The notes: a model not told the origin generated them from the sequence alone. A DNA stretch of 9,453 bases from Ramlibacter sp. (GCA_014376915.1 JACMQP010000599.1:1-9453); one strand, 5' to 3'. Positions 1-9,453 are shown, counted from the stretch's first letter. Numbers and translations: made by a program.

Positions 1-447
1 GAGGTCTCGATCGCCGCCAGACGGCTGGTGGCGCTGACCTATGACGCGATGTGGCACGGCATCGCGCGGGTCAAGCCCGGCATCCACCTGGGCGACATCG
101 GCTGGTCGATCCAGCAGTTCGCCGAGAAGAACGGCTTTTCGGTGGTGCGCGAGTTCTGCGGCCACGGCATCGGCCGCAACTTCCACGAGGAGCCGCAGGT
201 GCTGCACTACGGCAAGCCCGGCACGCTGGAGGAACTCAAGCCCGGCATGACCTTCACCATCGAGCCGATGATCAACGCCGGCCGCCGCGACGTGAAGGAG
301 TTCAGCAGCGACGGCTGGACCATCGTCACCAAGGACCATTCGCTGTCGGCGCAATGGGAGCACACCGTGCTGGTCACCGAAACCGGCTATGAGGTGCTGA
401 CCCTGTCGGCCGGCAGCCCGCAGCCGCCGCCGTTCGTCAACTCCTGA
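1..447 (+). CDS. map: Methionine aminopeptidase type I, 3' part (5' truncated by window)
   Basis: Removes the initiator methionine from newly made cytosolic proteins after deformylation. The frame is open from the first base of the window, so the true start lies upstream; 148 residues are visible of a family length near 260-275. Three of the five metal ligands of the pita-bread fold can be seen: the His of CGHGIGR (fragment residue 55), the Glu of MTFTIEPM and the Glu of SAQWEHT. By comparison with E. coli MetAP these match H171, E204 and E235. The His of [10 protein letters not shown], an active-site residue in the family, is also present. The two aspartate ligands would be upstream of the window. 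The proline-rich tail ([10 protein letters not shown]) extends slightly past the catalytic core. glnD follows after 22 bases on the same strand, an order common in betaproteobacteria, so co-transcription is likely. Confidence 0.96.
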   Translation, partial: EVSIAARRLVALTYDAMWHGIARVKPGIHLGDIGWSIQQFAEKNGFSVVREFCGHGIGRNFHEEPQVLHYGKPGTLEELKPGMTFTIEPMINAGRRDVKEFSSDGWTIVTKDHSLSAQWEHTVLVTETGYEVLTLSAGSPQPPPFVNS

Positions 448-469
448 ACCTCGCAACCCGGCCCGCGCC

Positions 470-3064
470 ATGCCCGACATCCAGGCCCTGCGCGAAAACT
501 ACCGCGCCCACAAGACGCGGTTGCTGACGTCGATGCAGGCCAAGGGCACTTCGGTGCGCGGAATCCGCAAGCTGTTGCAGGCCCTGGCCCGCAACGCCGA
601 CGACACGCTGCTCCTGCTCTGGGCGGGCTCCGGGATGCCGCCCGAACTGGCGCTGATGGCGGTGGGCGGCTACGGCCGCTGCGAGCTCTTCCCTTATTCC
701 GATGTGGACGTGGTGGTGCTGTTGCCCGACGGCACCTCGATCGACCACCAGCCCGAGCTCAAGCGCAGGGTGGAGGACTTCATCAGTCGCTGCTGGGACA
801 CTGGCATCGAAATCGGCTCCAGCGTGCGCACCGTCTCCGAATGCGTGTCGCAGGCCGAAAAGGACGTGACGGTGCAGACCTCGCTGCTCGAATCGCGGCT
901 CGTCACCGGCGATCGAAAGCTCTATGCGCAGTTCCGGCACCGCTTCGACAGTGCAATGGACCCGCGCGCCTTCTTCGTGGCGAAGACGCTGGAAATGCGG
1001 CAGCGCCACAACAAGTTCGAGAACACGCCGTATTCGCTGGAACCGAATTGCAAGGAATCGCCTGGCGGCCTGCGCGATCTGCAGGTGATCCTGTGGGTGG
1101 CCAAGGCGGCCGGCTTCGCCAGCAGCTGGGACGAGCTCTGCCGCTCCGGGCTGGCGACACCGTTCGAGGTGCGGCAGATCAAGCGCAACGAGGCCCTGCT
1201 CAGCCTGATCCGCGCGCGGCTGCACCTGGTGGCGCAGCGGCGCGAGGACCGGCTGGTGTTCGACCTGCAGACCGCGGTGGCCGAGTCGTTCGGCTTCCAG
1301 GCCCGCATCAGCCTGAAGACCGGCCGGGTGATGTCGCGCGCCAGCGAATCGCTGATGAAGCGCTACTACTGGGCGGCCAAGGCCGTGACCCAGCTGAACC
1401 AGATCCTGCTACTCAACATCGAGGATCGGCTCAAGCCCGACACCCATCCGCCCGAGCCGATCAACGCGCGCTTCTTCAACAAGCAGGGAATGATCGAGGT
1501 TGCCGGCGACGACCTGTACCTGAAGAACCCGCACGCCATCCTGGAGACCTTCCTGGTCTACCAGACCACCGTGGGCGCAAAGGGCTTGTCGGCCCGCACG
1601 TTGCGGGCGCTGTACAACGCCCGCATGGTGATGGACGCGAAGTTCCGCAACGACCCGGTCAACCACGCCACCTTCAAGGCGATGCTGCTGCAGCCCGAGG
1701 GCATCACCCACGCGCTGCGGCTGATGAACCAGACCTCGGTGCTCGGGCGCTACCTGTGGGCGTTCCGGCGCATCGTCGGCCAGATGCAGCACGATCTGTT
1801 CCACGTCTACACGGTGGACCAGCACATCCTGATGGTGGTGCGCAACGTGCGCCGCTTCTTCATGGCCGAACACGCCCACGAGTACCCGTTCTGCTCGCAA
1901 CTCGCGGCCGGTTGGGACAAGCCCTGGATCTTCTACGTGGCGGCGCTGTTCCACGACATTGCCAAGGGCCGCGGCGGCGACCACTCCGAACTGGGTGCGC
2001 GGGAGGTCAAGCTGTTCTGCCGGCAGCACCGGATCGAGGCCGAGGACTGCCAGCTGATCGAGTTTCTGGTGCGCGAGCACCTGGCGATGAGCCGGATCGC
2101 GCAGAAGGAAGACCTGAGCAACCCCGACGTCATCTCCGCCTTCGCGAAGCGGGTCGGCAACGAGCGCTACCTGACGGCGCTGTACCTGTTGACGGTCGCC
2201 GATATCCGCGGCACCAGTCCCAAGGTCTGGAACAACTGGAAGGGCAAGCTGCTGGAAGACCTGTACCGCTGGACGCTGCGGGTGCTGGGCGGCCGCGCAC
2301 CCGATCCGGCGGCCGAGGTCGAGGCGCGCAAGCGCGACGCGCTGGTTCAGCTCGCACTCGCCGCGCTGCCGTTCGAGGTGCACAAGAAACTCTGGGACCG
2401 GCTGGACGTGGGCTATTTCATGCGCCACGACGCCGGCGAGATCGCCTGGCACACCCGCCACATCTCGCGCTATGTCGGCCAGGGCAAGACCATTGTCAGG
2501 GTGCGGCTGTCACCGGTGGGCGAAGGTCTGCAGGTGCTGGTCTACACTCCCGACCAGCCTGACCTGTTCGCTCGCATCTGCGGCTATTTCGACGGCGCCG
2601 GCTTCAGCATCCTGGACGCCAAGGTCCACACCACCAGCAGCGACTACGCACTGGACACCTTCCAGGTGGTGAGTTCGATGCTGCCGGAGCACAACCGCGA
2701 GTTGATCAGCATGGTGGAGTCGGACCTGGCGCGCACGCTGGAAAAGGCCGGCCCGCTGCCGCCGCCCAGCCGGGGCCGGGTCTCGCGCCGGGTCAAGAGT
2801 TTCCCGGTGACGCCGCGGGTGGACCTGCGACCCGATGAAAAGGCGCAGCGCTGGCTGCTCAGCATCTCTGCCAGCGACCGCGCGGGGCTGCTCTATTCCG
2901 TGGCGCGGGTCCTGGCCAGGCACAAGATCAACCTGCAGCTGGCCAAGGTCTCGACCCTGGGCGAGCGGGTCGAGGACACCTTCCTCATCGACGGCCCGGA
3001 ACTCCAGCACAACAAGCAGCAGATCGAGATCGAGACCGAACTGCTCGAGGCGCTGGCTTCCTGA
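470..3064 (+). CDS. glnD: Bifunctional PII uridylyltransferase / uridylyl-removing enzyme GlnD
   Basis: Cytosolic nitrogen sensor. It uridylylates PII proteins (GlnB/GlnK) when glutamine is low and removes UMP when glutamine is high, which feeds into control of glutamine synthetase and NtrBC. It has 864 residues, close to the family length (about 890 in E. coli). Domains in order: nucleotidyltransferase with [17 protein letters not shown], where D78 and D80 are the expected metal-binding aspartates; a helical PII-uridylyltransferase linker region (about 190-340); an HD hydrolase domain with H445 and H452 in FHVYTVDQH and the H495-D496 pair in ALFHDIAKG; then two C-terminal ACT domains (about 687-760 and 795-864) that sense glutamine. 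All key residues of both active sites are present, so both activities are probably intact. The ATG at 470 has no clear Shine-Dalgarno sequence, which fits translation coupled to map 22 bases upstream. The stop lies 6 bases from the stop of the opposing BI-1 gene, leaving no room for a terminator. Confidence 0.97.
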   Translation: MPDIQALRENYRAHKTRLLTSMQAKGTSVRGIRKLLQALARNADDTLLLLWAGSGMPPELALMAVGGYGRCELFPYSDVDVVVLLPDGTSIDHQPELKRRVEDFISRCWDTGIEIGSSVRTVSECVSQAEKDVTVQTSLLESRLVTGDRKLYAQFRHRFDSAMDPRAFFVAKTLEMRQRHNKFENTPYSLEPNCKESPGGLRDLQVILWVAKAAGFASSWDELCRSGLATPFEVRQIKRNEALLSLIRARLHLVAQRREDRLVFDLQTAVAESFGFQARISLKTGRVMSRASESLMKRYYWAAKAVTQLNQILLLNIEDRLKPDTHPPEPINARFFNKQGMIEVAGDDLYLKNPHAILETFLVYQTTVGAKGLSARTLRALYNARMVMDAKFRNDPVNHATFKAMLLQPEGITHALRLMNQTSVLGRYLWAFRRIVGQMQHDLFHVYTVDQHILMVVRNVRRFFMAEHAHEYPFCSQLAAGWDKPWIFYVAALFHDIAKGRGGDHSELGAREVKLFCRQHRIEAEDCQLIEFLVREHLAMSRIAQKEDLSNPDVISAFAKRVGNERYLTALYLLTVADIRGTSPKVWNNWKGKLLEDLYRWTLRVLGGRAPDPAAEVEARKRDALVQLALAALPFEVHKKLWDRLDVGYFMRHDAGEIAWHTRHISRYVGQGKTIVRVRLSPVGEGLQVLVYTPDQPDLFARICGYFDGAGFSILDAKVHTTSSDYALDTFQVVSSMLPEHNRELISMVESDLARTLEKAGPLPPPSRGRVSRRVKSFPVTPRVDLRPDEKAQRWLLSISASDRAGLLYSVARVLARHKINLQLAKVSTLGERVEDTFLIDGPELQHNKQQIEIETELLEALAS

Positions 3065-3070
3065 GACGGC

Positions 3071-3766
3071 TTATTCGTCGCGGCCACCGCCGATGCCCAG
3101 CAGCATCAACAGCGACTGGAACACGTTGTAGATGCTGAGGTACACCCCCAGCGTGGCCGAGATGTAGTTGGTCTCCTGGCCGTCCCTCACGCGCTTCAGG
3201 TCGTACAGGATGAAGGCGGAAAAGATGCCGATCACCAGCACGGACAGCGTGATCATCAGCGCGCCCGACTGGATGAACACGTTCGCGATGCCGGCGATCA
3301 GCACCAGGATCGCGCCGATGAACAAAAACTTGCCCATCGCACTCAGGTCGCGCTTGATCACCGACGACAGCGTCGCCATGCCCAGGAAGATGGCGCCGGT
3401 GCCGGCGAAGGCGGTCATGATCAGGCTGGCGCCGTTGGCCATGCCCAGCACCTGGCCGACCAGACGCGACAGCATCACGCCCATGAAGAAGGTGAAGGCC
3501 AGCAGCACCGGCACGCCGGCGGCGGAATTCTTGGTCTTCTCGATGGCGTACATGAAGCCGAAGGCCCCGACCAGAAACACCACCAAGCCAACGCCCGGCG
3601 TGAGGGCGCGGGCGATGCCGGTGCTGACGCCGATCCAGGCGCCCAGCACGGTGGGCAGCATCGACAGGGCCAGCAGCCAGTAGGTGTTGCGCAGCACACG
3701 GCTGCGCTCGATGGCGACCGGGTCGGCCGCAGCGCCGGCAGGGAAAGTTCGAATGTCTTGGTTCAT
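3071..3766 (-). CDS. Bax inhibitor-1 / YccA-YbhL family integral membrane protein
   Basis: Predicted inner-membrane protein of 231 residues, the usual length for bacterial BI-1 (UPF0005/TMBIM) proteins. A polar N-terminal tail of about 25 residues with RSRVLRNTYWLLALSMLPT is followed by about seven hydrophobic segments, ending in TNYISATLGVYLSIYNVFQS and a charged tail. Family knowledge: E. coli YccA interacts with FtsH and B. subtilis YetJ is a pH-sensitive calcium leak; the role in this organism is not known. YetJ uses two paired aspartates in the last helices. Here the first is present (D189 in FILYDLKRV), but the position usually occupied by Asp in YLDIYN is Ser211 (YLSIYN), so the di-aspartyl sensor may be altered. 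The start is well supported by a strong AAGGAG six bases before the ATG. The upstream neighbour is the TerC-family gene, 36 bases away on the same strand. Confidence 0.93.
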   Translation of the reverse strand: MNQDIRTFPAGAAADPVAIERSRVLRNTYWLLALSMLPTVLGAWIGVSTGIARALTPGVGLVVFLVGAFGFMYAIEKTKNSAAGVPVLLAFTFFMGVMLSRLVGQVLGMANGASLIMTAFAGTGAIFLGMATLSSVIKRDLSAMGKFLFIGAILVLIAGIANVFIQSGALMITLSVLVIGIFSAFILYDLKRVRDGQETNYISATLGVYLSIYNVFQSLLMLLGIGGGRDE

Positions 3767-3772
3767 GGAAAG

Positions 3773-3778
3773 CTCCTT
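3773..3778 (-). promoter_or_regulatory. Strong Shine-Dalgarno of the BI-1 gene
   Basis: The minus strand reads AAGGAG, then CTTTCC, then ATG: a near-perfect anti-16S match at 6-base spacing. It fixes the BI-1 start and is the best ribosome binding site in this minus-strand run. Just upstream (about 3791-3796) is a run of six T on the minus strand after the TerC stop, but I see no stable stem before it, so I do not call a terminator. Confidence 0.85.
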
Positions 3779-3802
3779 GAAAGGGATTGGAAAAAACGGG
3801 AA

Positions 3803-4567
3803 TCAGCCGGCGGGGTCTTGCAGCGCCTGCGAGGCCTGGCGCTTGCCGCGGGCCCGGATGTTGAGCGCCTCCACGGCCAGCGAAAACGCCATCGCGGCGT
3901 AGATGTAGCCCTTGGGCACGTGCTGGTCGAAAGCTTCCGCCGTCAGCGCCATCCCCACCATCACCAGGAAGGCCAACGCCAGCACCTTGACTGAGGGATG
4001 GCGGTCGACGAAGTTGCCGATCGGCCCGGCCGCGACCAGCATCACGCCGACCGAGGTGACCACCGCTGCCACCATCACCCAGATCTGATCGACCATGCCG
4101 ACGGCGGTGATCACCGAGTCGAGCGAGAACACGATGTCGATCACGGCGATCTGGCCGATGACGGCCCAGAACAGCCGTCGACCGGCGGCCTGGAGAGCGG
4201 CGGCGTCGGTGGCCGGCGGCGCGTGGAGGTCGCGCGCCTCGACCTCGACGAAGATTTCGTGCGAGGCCTTGTACAGGAGGAACAACCCGCCGCCCAGCAG
4301 CACCAGGTCCCGGCCGCTGATGCCATGGCCAGCGACGCTGAACAGCTCGGCGGTCAGGCCCATCACCCAGCTCAGCGTGAACAGCAACGCCAGCCGCGAC
4401 ACCATGGCGAACCCCAGCCCGACCCGCCGCGCCTTGTCGCGCAGCTCGGGCGGCAGCCGGCCCACCAGGATGGAGATGAAGATGATGTTGTCGATGCCCA
4501 GGACGATCTCCAGGGCGGTGAGCATCGCAAACGCGATCCAGATGTTGGGGTCGAGCAGGAGTTCCAT
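3803..4567 (-). CDS. TerC-family integral membrane protein (predicted metal ion exporter)
   Basis: Predicted inner-membrane protein of 254 residues in the TerC / YgdQ-YoaE-like group of the LysE superfamily. It carries both signature acidic motifs in membrane helices: EIVLGIDNIIFISIL near the N-terminus (E20, D26) and IAVIDIVFSLDSVITAVGM in the middle (D144, D150). About seven hydrophobic segments are seen, with a hydrophilic loop at about 105-130. Family knowledge: TerC relatives such as Alx and B. subtilis YceF/YkoY are tied to manganese export and metalation of secreted enzymes, and TerC itself to tellurite resistance. No other ter gene is in this window, so tellurite resistance is not implied. 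The start matches the family N-terminus (short hydrophilic stretch, then DPNIWIAF). The only Shine-Dalgarno candidates (GGAG, AAGG) lie 12-18 bases upstream, and the GGAG sits inside a predicted hairpin. It lies 84 bases downstream of the small secreted-protein gene and 36 bases before the BI-1 gene. Confidence 0.93.
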   Translation of the reverse strand: MELLLDPNIWIAFAMLTALEIVLGIDNIIFISILVGRLPPELRDKARRVGLGFAMVSRLALLFTLSWVMGLTAELFSVAGHGISGRDLVLLGGGLFLLYKASHEIFVEVEARDLHAPPATDAAALQAAGRRLFWAVIGQIAVIDIVFSLDSVITAVGMVDQIWVMVAAVVTSVGVMLVAAGPIGNFVDRHPSVKVLALAFLVMVGMALTAEAFDQHVPKGYIYAAMAFSLAVEALNIRARGKRQASQALQDPAG

Positions 4568-4578
4568 GCGGGTGCCTT

Positions 4579-4603
4579 GCGCTCCGGCCGGACCGGGAGG
4601 CGC
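4579..4603 (-). other. Imperfect GC-rich hairpin covering the TerC ribosome-binding region
   Basis: On the minus strand GCGCCTCCCGG (4603-4593) can pair with CCGGAGCGC (4587-4579), leaving a 5-base loop and two single-C bulges. The 3' arm contains the only GGAG upstream of the TerC start, and the stem ends 11 bases before the ATG. Such a structure could limit ribosome access. On the plus strand the same stem is followed by TTTTCTTC and resembles an intrinsic terminator, so it might instead stop antisense transcription. It is seen by eye only; function is inference. Confidence 0.4.
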
Positions 4604-4626
4604 TTTTCTTCAGGGAGGACAAGGGT

Positions 4627-4644
4627 GCCGCGACGGGTCGCGGC
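4627..4644 (-). other. Perfect 8-base inverted repeat just after the secreted-protein stop
   Basis: GCCGCGAC and GTCGCGGC are perfect complements around a central CC on the minus strand; a realistic fold has a 7-base stem and a CCCG tetraloop. It begins 7 bases after the stop codon of the 117-residue secreted-protein gene and lies 59 bases before the TerC start. No T-tract follows (ACCCTTGTCC), so a classical intrinsic terminator is unlikely. It could be an mRNA-stabilising 3' stem, part of the TerC leader, or chance in GC-rich DNA. Confidence 0.4.
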
Positions 4645-4651
4645 GGCGGGA

Positions 4652-5005
4652 TCAGGCGGACCGGCTGCTCGCGCACGGAGGCCGTTGCGGCCCCGCCAGG
4701 TGCGGATGCGTGAGGTCAGCCGTCACGTCCGAATCCGGACGCCAGGCCTGCAGCGCGGCGCGGCGCAGGGCCTGGGGCCCCTGAAGCTGGTCGGGGACGT
4801 CCAGCAGGCTGTCAGCCTGGTCGTGCTCGATGGCAGCACTGGCCGGCAGTTCTGGCGCGACTTCGGCCGCCGGTGCTTCAGCTAAGGCGGCGGCGGCGAA
4901 CGGCAGTCGGTGCGAGTCCGGCATGGCGCTCGCCGGCCCAGCGGCGAAAACACCGGACAGCAGGAAGACGACCGACAGGACGAGCGCAAGGACGCGGGAA
5001 CACAT
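4652..5005 (-). CDS. Small predicted secreted protein, function unknown
   Basis: I do not recognise this 117-residue protein. It begins with a clear Sec-type signal peptide: MCSR, a hydrophobic core of about 18 residues (VLALVLSVVFLLSGVFAA), then PASA before a likely signal peptidase I cut after A27. The mature part of about 90 residues is rich in Ala, Pro and acidic residues in its first half (around residues 40-60), then contains HDQADSLLDVPDQLQGPQAL and a Pro/Arg/Ser-rich tail. It has one cysteine near the C-terminus, no repeats and no recognisable catalytic motif. The Cys at position 2 is not in a lipobox. The ATG at 5005 is chosen because it starts the signal peptide; the frame stays open upstream, but there it only shadows the methyltransferase gene. 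There is no clear Shine-Dalgarno; the start lies 11 bases after the methyltransferase stop, in a short AT-rich patch, so coupling is possible. It probably acts in the periplasm or envelope. Confidence 0.7.
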   Translation of the reverse strand: MCSRVLALVLSVVFLLSGVFAAGPASAMPDSHRLPFAAAALAEAPAAEVAPELPASAAIEHDQADSLLDVPDQLQGPQALRRAALQAWRPDSDVTADLTHPHLAGPQRPPCASSRSA

Positions 5006-5016
5006 TTGTAGAAAGT

Positions 5017-5715
5017 TTAGCAGTTGCGCCCGTAACGGTGCAGCTGTCCCTTGAATGCCACTCCGTCCGGCCGGCAGCTTACCTGTCTGGCCTTGTGCGA
5101 GTAGCCCAGCAGCACCATCTTGCGGCTGAAGCTGGTCTGGTTGCCGCGGCCGGGGTCGACGATCAGCACTTCCACGCCGGGCTCCGAATGCCGGGCGATG
5201 AATTGCGACAGCGCCTCGGGCTGCTCGCGGTCGTACAGCACGTCGCTGCCGATGATCACGTCGAAGCGCCCCAGGCCCGGATTGGCGCGGCCCCAGTGAG
5301 CGGCGCTGTACTTCATCACCGGCAGCCCGTTCAGAGCCAGGTTCTCGGTGAGGAACAGCGCCGCCAGCGGATGGCAATCGCTGGCCGTGACGTCACCGCC
5401 GCGCCGGTGCACCACCATGCTCGCGAGGCCCAGGCCGCAGCCCAGCTCCAGCACCCGCTTGCCGGCGATCGCGTAGGTGGCCATCACGCCGGCAAGCACG
5501 TGTCCCGACGGCCAGAGCAGGCCGAACAGCGGCCAGGAGGCCGGCGGGATGCCGGCGCGCTCGGCGTCGCCGTCGGGGTCGTGGTACTGGACGCGATCCA
5601 GCAGCGAGAGCAGGGTCAGGTCGTCACCGCTGCCGGTGACGGTTTCCAGTTTGACGTGGTAACCGCCGGGCGGGGGCGCAGGAGATGACCGTGCGTCCCG
5701 CAAGATCTCAGTCAT
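5017..5715 (-). CDS. Class I SAM-dependent methyltransferase, METTL21/Nnt1-like (Methyltransf_16 type)
   Basis: A 232-residue soluble protein with the Rossmann methyltransferase signatures in order: [15 protein letters not shown] (about 61-75), the glycine-rich SAM loop [12 protein letters not shown] (88-99), an acidic end of strand 2 in TASDCHPLA (D113), and [14 protein letters not shown], whose DVLY (158-161) is the DxxY-type motif of the METTL21/FAM86/Nnt1 group. Members of that group characterised in eukaryotes are mostly protein lysine or N-terminal methyltransferases; the bacterial substrate is unknown, and annotation as a nicotinamide methyltransferase would be unsafe. The chosen ATG (5715) overlaps the def stop as ATGACTGA, an 8-base overlap without its own Shine-Dalgarno, suggesting translational coupling to def. 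The longer open frame reaching about 5979 is a def shadow. A predicted secreted-protein gene follows after 11 bases. Confidence 0.88.
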   Translation of the reverse strand: MTEILRDARSSPAPPPGGYHVKLETVTGSGDDLTLLSLLDRVQYHDPDGDAERAGIPPASWPLFGLLWPSGHVLAGVMATYAIAGKRVLELGCGLGLASMVVHRRGGDVTASDCHPLAALFLTENLALNGLPVMKYSAAHWGRANPGLGRFDVIIGSDVLYDREQPEALSQFIARHSEPGVEVLIVDPGRGNQTSFSRKMVLLGYSHKARQVSCRPDGVAFKGQLHRYGRNC

Positions 5716-6247
5716 CGGCGCTGGCGTCCAGGCCCGGAAACAGCACCTCGGTGTAGCCGAACCTGCTGAAGTCGCGCACCCGCATCGGATAGAGCTTGCC
5801 GGCCAGGTGATCGCACTCGTGCTGCACCACGCGGGCGTGGAAGCCCTCCACCGTGCGGTCGATGGGGTCGCCGTACTGGTCGAAGCCCTGGTAGCGGATT
5901 TTCGCCCAGCGTGGCACCACGCCGCGCAGGCCCGGCACCGACAGGCAGCCCTCCCAATCTTCTTCCTCGGCGTCGCCAATCGGCGTGATCACCGGGTTGA
6001 GCAGCACGGTGCGCGGCACCGGCGGCGCGTCGGGATAGCGCGGATTGGGGGCGTCGGTGCCGAAGATCACCAGTTGCAGGTCGACGCCGATCTGCGGCGC
6101 CGCCAGGCCGGCGCCGTTGACGGCGTGCATGGTGTCGAACATGTCGGACACCAGCAGGTGCACGGCGTCGGTGTCGAACTGCGCGACCGGCTTGGCCACG
6201 CGCAGCAGGCGGTCGTCGCCCATTTTCAGGATGTCGCGAACTGTCAT
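5708..6247 (-). CDS. def: Peptide deformylase
   Basis: Metalloenzyme that removes the formyl group from the N-terminal formyl-methionine of nascent proteins at the ribosome, the step before methionine aminopeptidase. The 179 residues fit the family. All three motifs are intact: GAGLAAPQ (45-52), EGCLSVPG with metal ligand C101, and QHECDHLAG with metal ligands H143 and H147 and catalytic E144. The acidic tail (GLDASADD) is a short extension beyond the core. The ATG at 6247 is chosen because it gives the standard N-terminus [18 protein letters not shown]; the same frame stays open to about 6772, but that part is antisense to the DUF454 gene and has no family similarity. There is no clear Shine-Dalgarno. 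The stop overlaps the methyltransferase start. No fmt gene is in the window; its usual partner must lie elsewhere. Confidence 0.97.
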   Translation of the reverse strand: MTVRDILKMGDDRLLRVAKPVAQFDTDAVHLLVSDMFDTMHAVNGAGLAAPQIGVDLQLVIFGTDAPNPRYPDAPPVPRTVLLNPVITPIGDAEEEDWEGCLSVPGLRGVVPRWAKIRYQGFDQYGDPIDRTVEGFHARVVQHECDHLAGKLYPMRVRDFSRFGYTEVLFPGLDASADD

Positions 6248-6283
6248 GGGTCCAAGCATAGCCGCGACTGCACAATCGGCGCG
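6248..6283. promoter_or_regulatory. Short divergent intergenic region between def and the DUF454 gene
   Basis: These 36 bases separate two divergent start codons, so promoters for both directions must lie here or inside the opposite coding regions. I see no sigma70 pair with proper spacing. On the minus strand a TATGCT (6260-6255) resembles a -10 box, but it lies only 7 bases before the def ATG and the nearest TTGTGC is 9 bases upstream of it, too close to be a -35. Presence of regulatory sequence is inferred from gene orientation only. Confidence 0.3.
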
Positions 6284-6688
6284 ATGGAACAAGAGGACCG
6301 ATCCGGCCCCGCCCAGACGCCGCTGCCATGGCCCGCCCGGGTCGCGTTGCTGGCGCTGGCTCTGCTGAGCCTGGCGTTGGCCATCGCCGGCATCTTCCTG
6401 CCGGTCGTGCCCACCGTGCCCTTCGTGCTGCTGGCTGCCTGGGCCGCGGCGCGCAGCTCCCCGCGCCTGACGCTGTGGCTGGAGCGGCACCCGCGCATGG
6501 GCCCGATCCTGGTCGAGTGGCGGCGCGGCGGCATCGTCCGGCGCAGCGCCAAATGGACCGCGACCGCCTTGATGGCCCTGAGCGCGGGCACCATGCTGTT
6601 GCTGTTCCGGGGCCACTGGTTGCCCTATGTGGCCATCGCCTGCATGGCCATCGTGCTGGCCTGGCTGTGGCGGCGGCCGGAACGGTGA
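6284..6688 (+). CDS. DUF454 / YbaN-like small inner-membrane protein
   Basis: A 134-residue protein with the DUF454 signature: [20 protein letters not shown] (36-55), then [18 protein letters not shown] and a cytosolic-looking basic stretch [12 protein letters not shown]. Hydrophobic segments lie at about 18-37, 39-57, 92-108 and 112-129, which suggests four short or two hairpin-like membrane helices. E. coli YbaN is a member; the biochemical role of the family is unknown. The ATG at 6284 is the only in-frame start that precedes the first membrane segment at a sensible distance. There is no good Shine-Dalgarno. The gene is alone on its strand here, divergent from def and convergent with ligA, with 25 bases between stop codons and no hairpin visible in that gap. 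Confidence 0.88.
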   Translation: MEQEDRSGPAQTPLPWPARVALLALALLSLALAIAGIFLPVVPTVPFVLLAAWAAARSSPRLTLWLERHPRMGPILVEWRRGGIVRRSAKWTATALMALSAGTMLLLFRGHWLPYVAIACMAIVLAWLWRRPER

Positions 6689-6713
6689 CAGCCGGATCCA
6701 GCAAAACCGTCGA

Positions 6714-9453
<2,740 letters not shown>

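Noticed and set aside
1409..2461. 350-codon minus-strand open frame opposite glnD, and a similar one at 437-1225
   Set aside because: Both mirror glnD codons and show no recognisable domain; the glnD frame has all its motifs.
841..2562. 573-codon plus-strand frame overlapping glnD
   Set aside because: Alternative frame of glnD with Arg/Ala/Gly/Pro-rich noise and no motif.
4579..4612. Plus-strand intrinsic terminator (stem followed by TTTTCTTC)
   Set aside because: No plus-strand gene ends nearby and the stem has two bulges; it could only act on antisense RNA.
4568..4660. yybP-ykoY manganese riboswitch ahead of the TerC gene
   Set aside because: Expected by analogy with alx, and CGCAAGGC loosely resembles one conserved piece, but the remaining conserved blocks are not seen. 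Kept only as a finding about an unknown structured leader.
2985..4676. 563-codon minus-strand frame across the BI-1 and TerC genes
   Set aside because: Out-of-frame reading of two well-supported membrane proteins; low-complexity Arg/Gly/Pro/His sequence.
3998..4885. 295-codon plus-strand frame opposite the TerC and secreted-protein genes, and a 229-codon one inside it
   Set aside because: Antisense shadow; Asp/His/Gln-rich sequence reflects reversed codons of the TerC gene.
5017..5979. 320-residue extended methyltransferase start
   Set aside because: The extension reads def in another frame and is Arg/Ala/Cys-rich noise; the ATG overlapping the def stop gives a sensible 232-residue protein.

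Overview
The window is a gene-dense, GC-rich chromosomal segment. It looks like a betaproteobacterium of the order Burkholderiales, most likely Comamonadaceae-like. This rests on the map-glnD and zipA-ligA gene pairs, on the sequence style of the ZipA C-terminal domain, LigA, deformylase and GlnD, and on the strong G/C bias at third codon positions. The assignment comes from family recognition only; no database search was made. I see no rRNA, tRNA, transposon, integrase, CRISPR array or prophage gene.

Layout from left to right. Plus strand: the 3' part of map (methionine aminopeptidase, cut by the window start), then glnD (PII uridylyltransferase / uridylyl-removing enzyme). Minus strand, read from about 6247 down to 3071, a five-gene co-directional run: def (peptide deformylase), a small class I SAM methyltransferase whose start overlaps the def stop by 8 bases, a 117-residue predicted secreted protein of unknown function, a TerC-family membrane protein, and a Bax inhibitor-1 (YbhL/YccA-like) membrane protein. 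This run converges on glnD with only 6 bases between stop codons. Plus strand: a short DUF454 (YbaN-like) membrane protein, divergent from def. Minus strand: a ZipA-like cell-division protein (cut by the window end) followed by ligA (NAD-dependent DNA ligase), which converges on the DUF454 gene.

How the genes fit together. Map and deformylase both process the N-termini of new proteins, although they lie in different transcription units here. GlnD is the nitrogen sensor that modifies PII proteins. TerC-family proteins are linked to metal (notably manganese) export, and BI-1 proteins to cation leak and membrane-protein quality control, so the two adjacent genes may share an ion or envelope stress role (inference). 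ZipA and LigA serve division and DNA replication/repair.

This is mainly ordinary housekeeping sequence and I found no clear new system. The places most worth a second look are the 4568-5005 interval (unknown secreted protein plus two RNA hairpins before the TerC gene), the def-coupled methyltransferase, and the BI-1 protein, which appears to lack one of the two conserved aspartates of its family.
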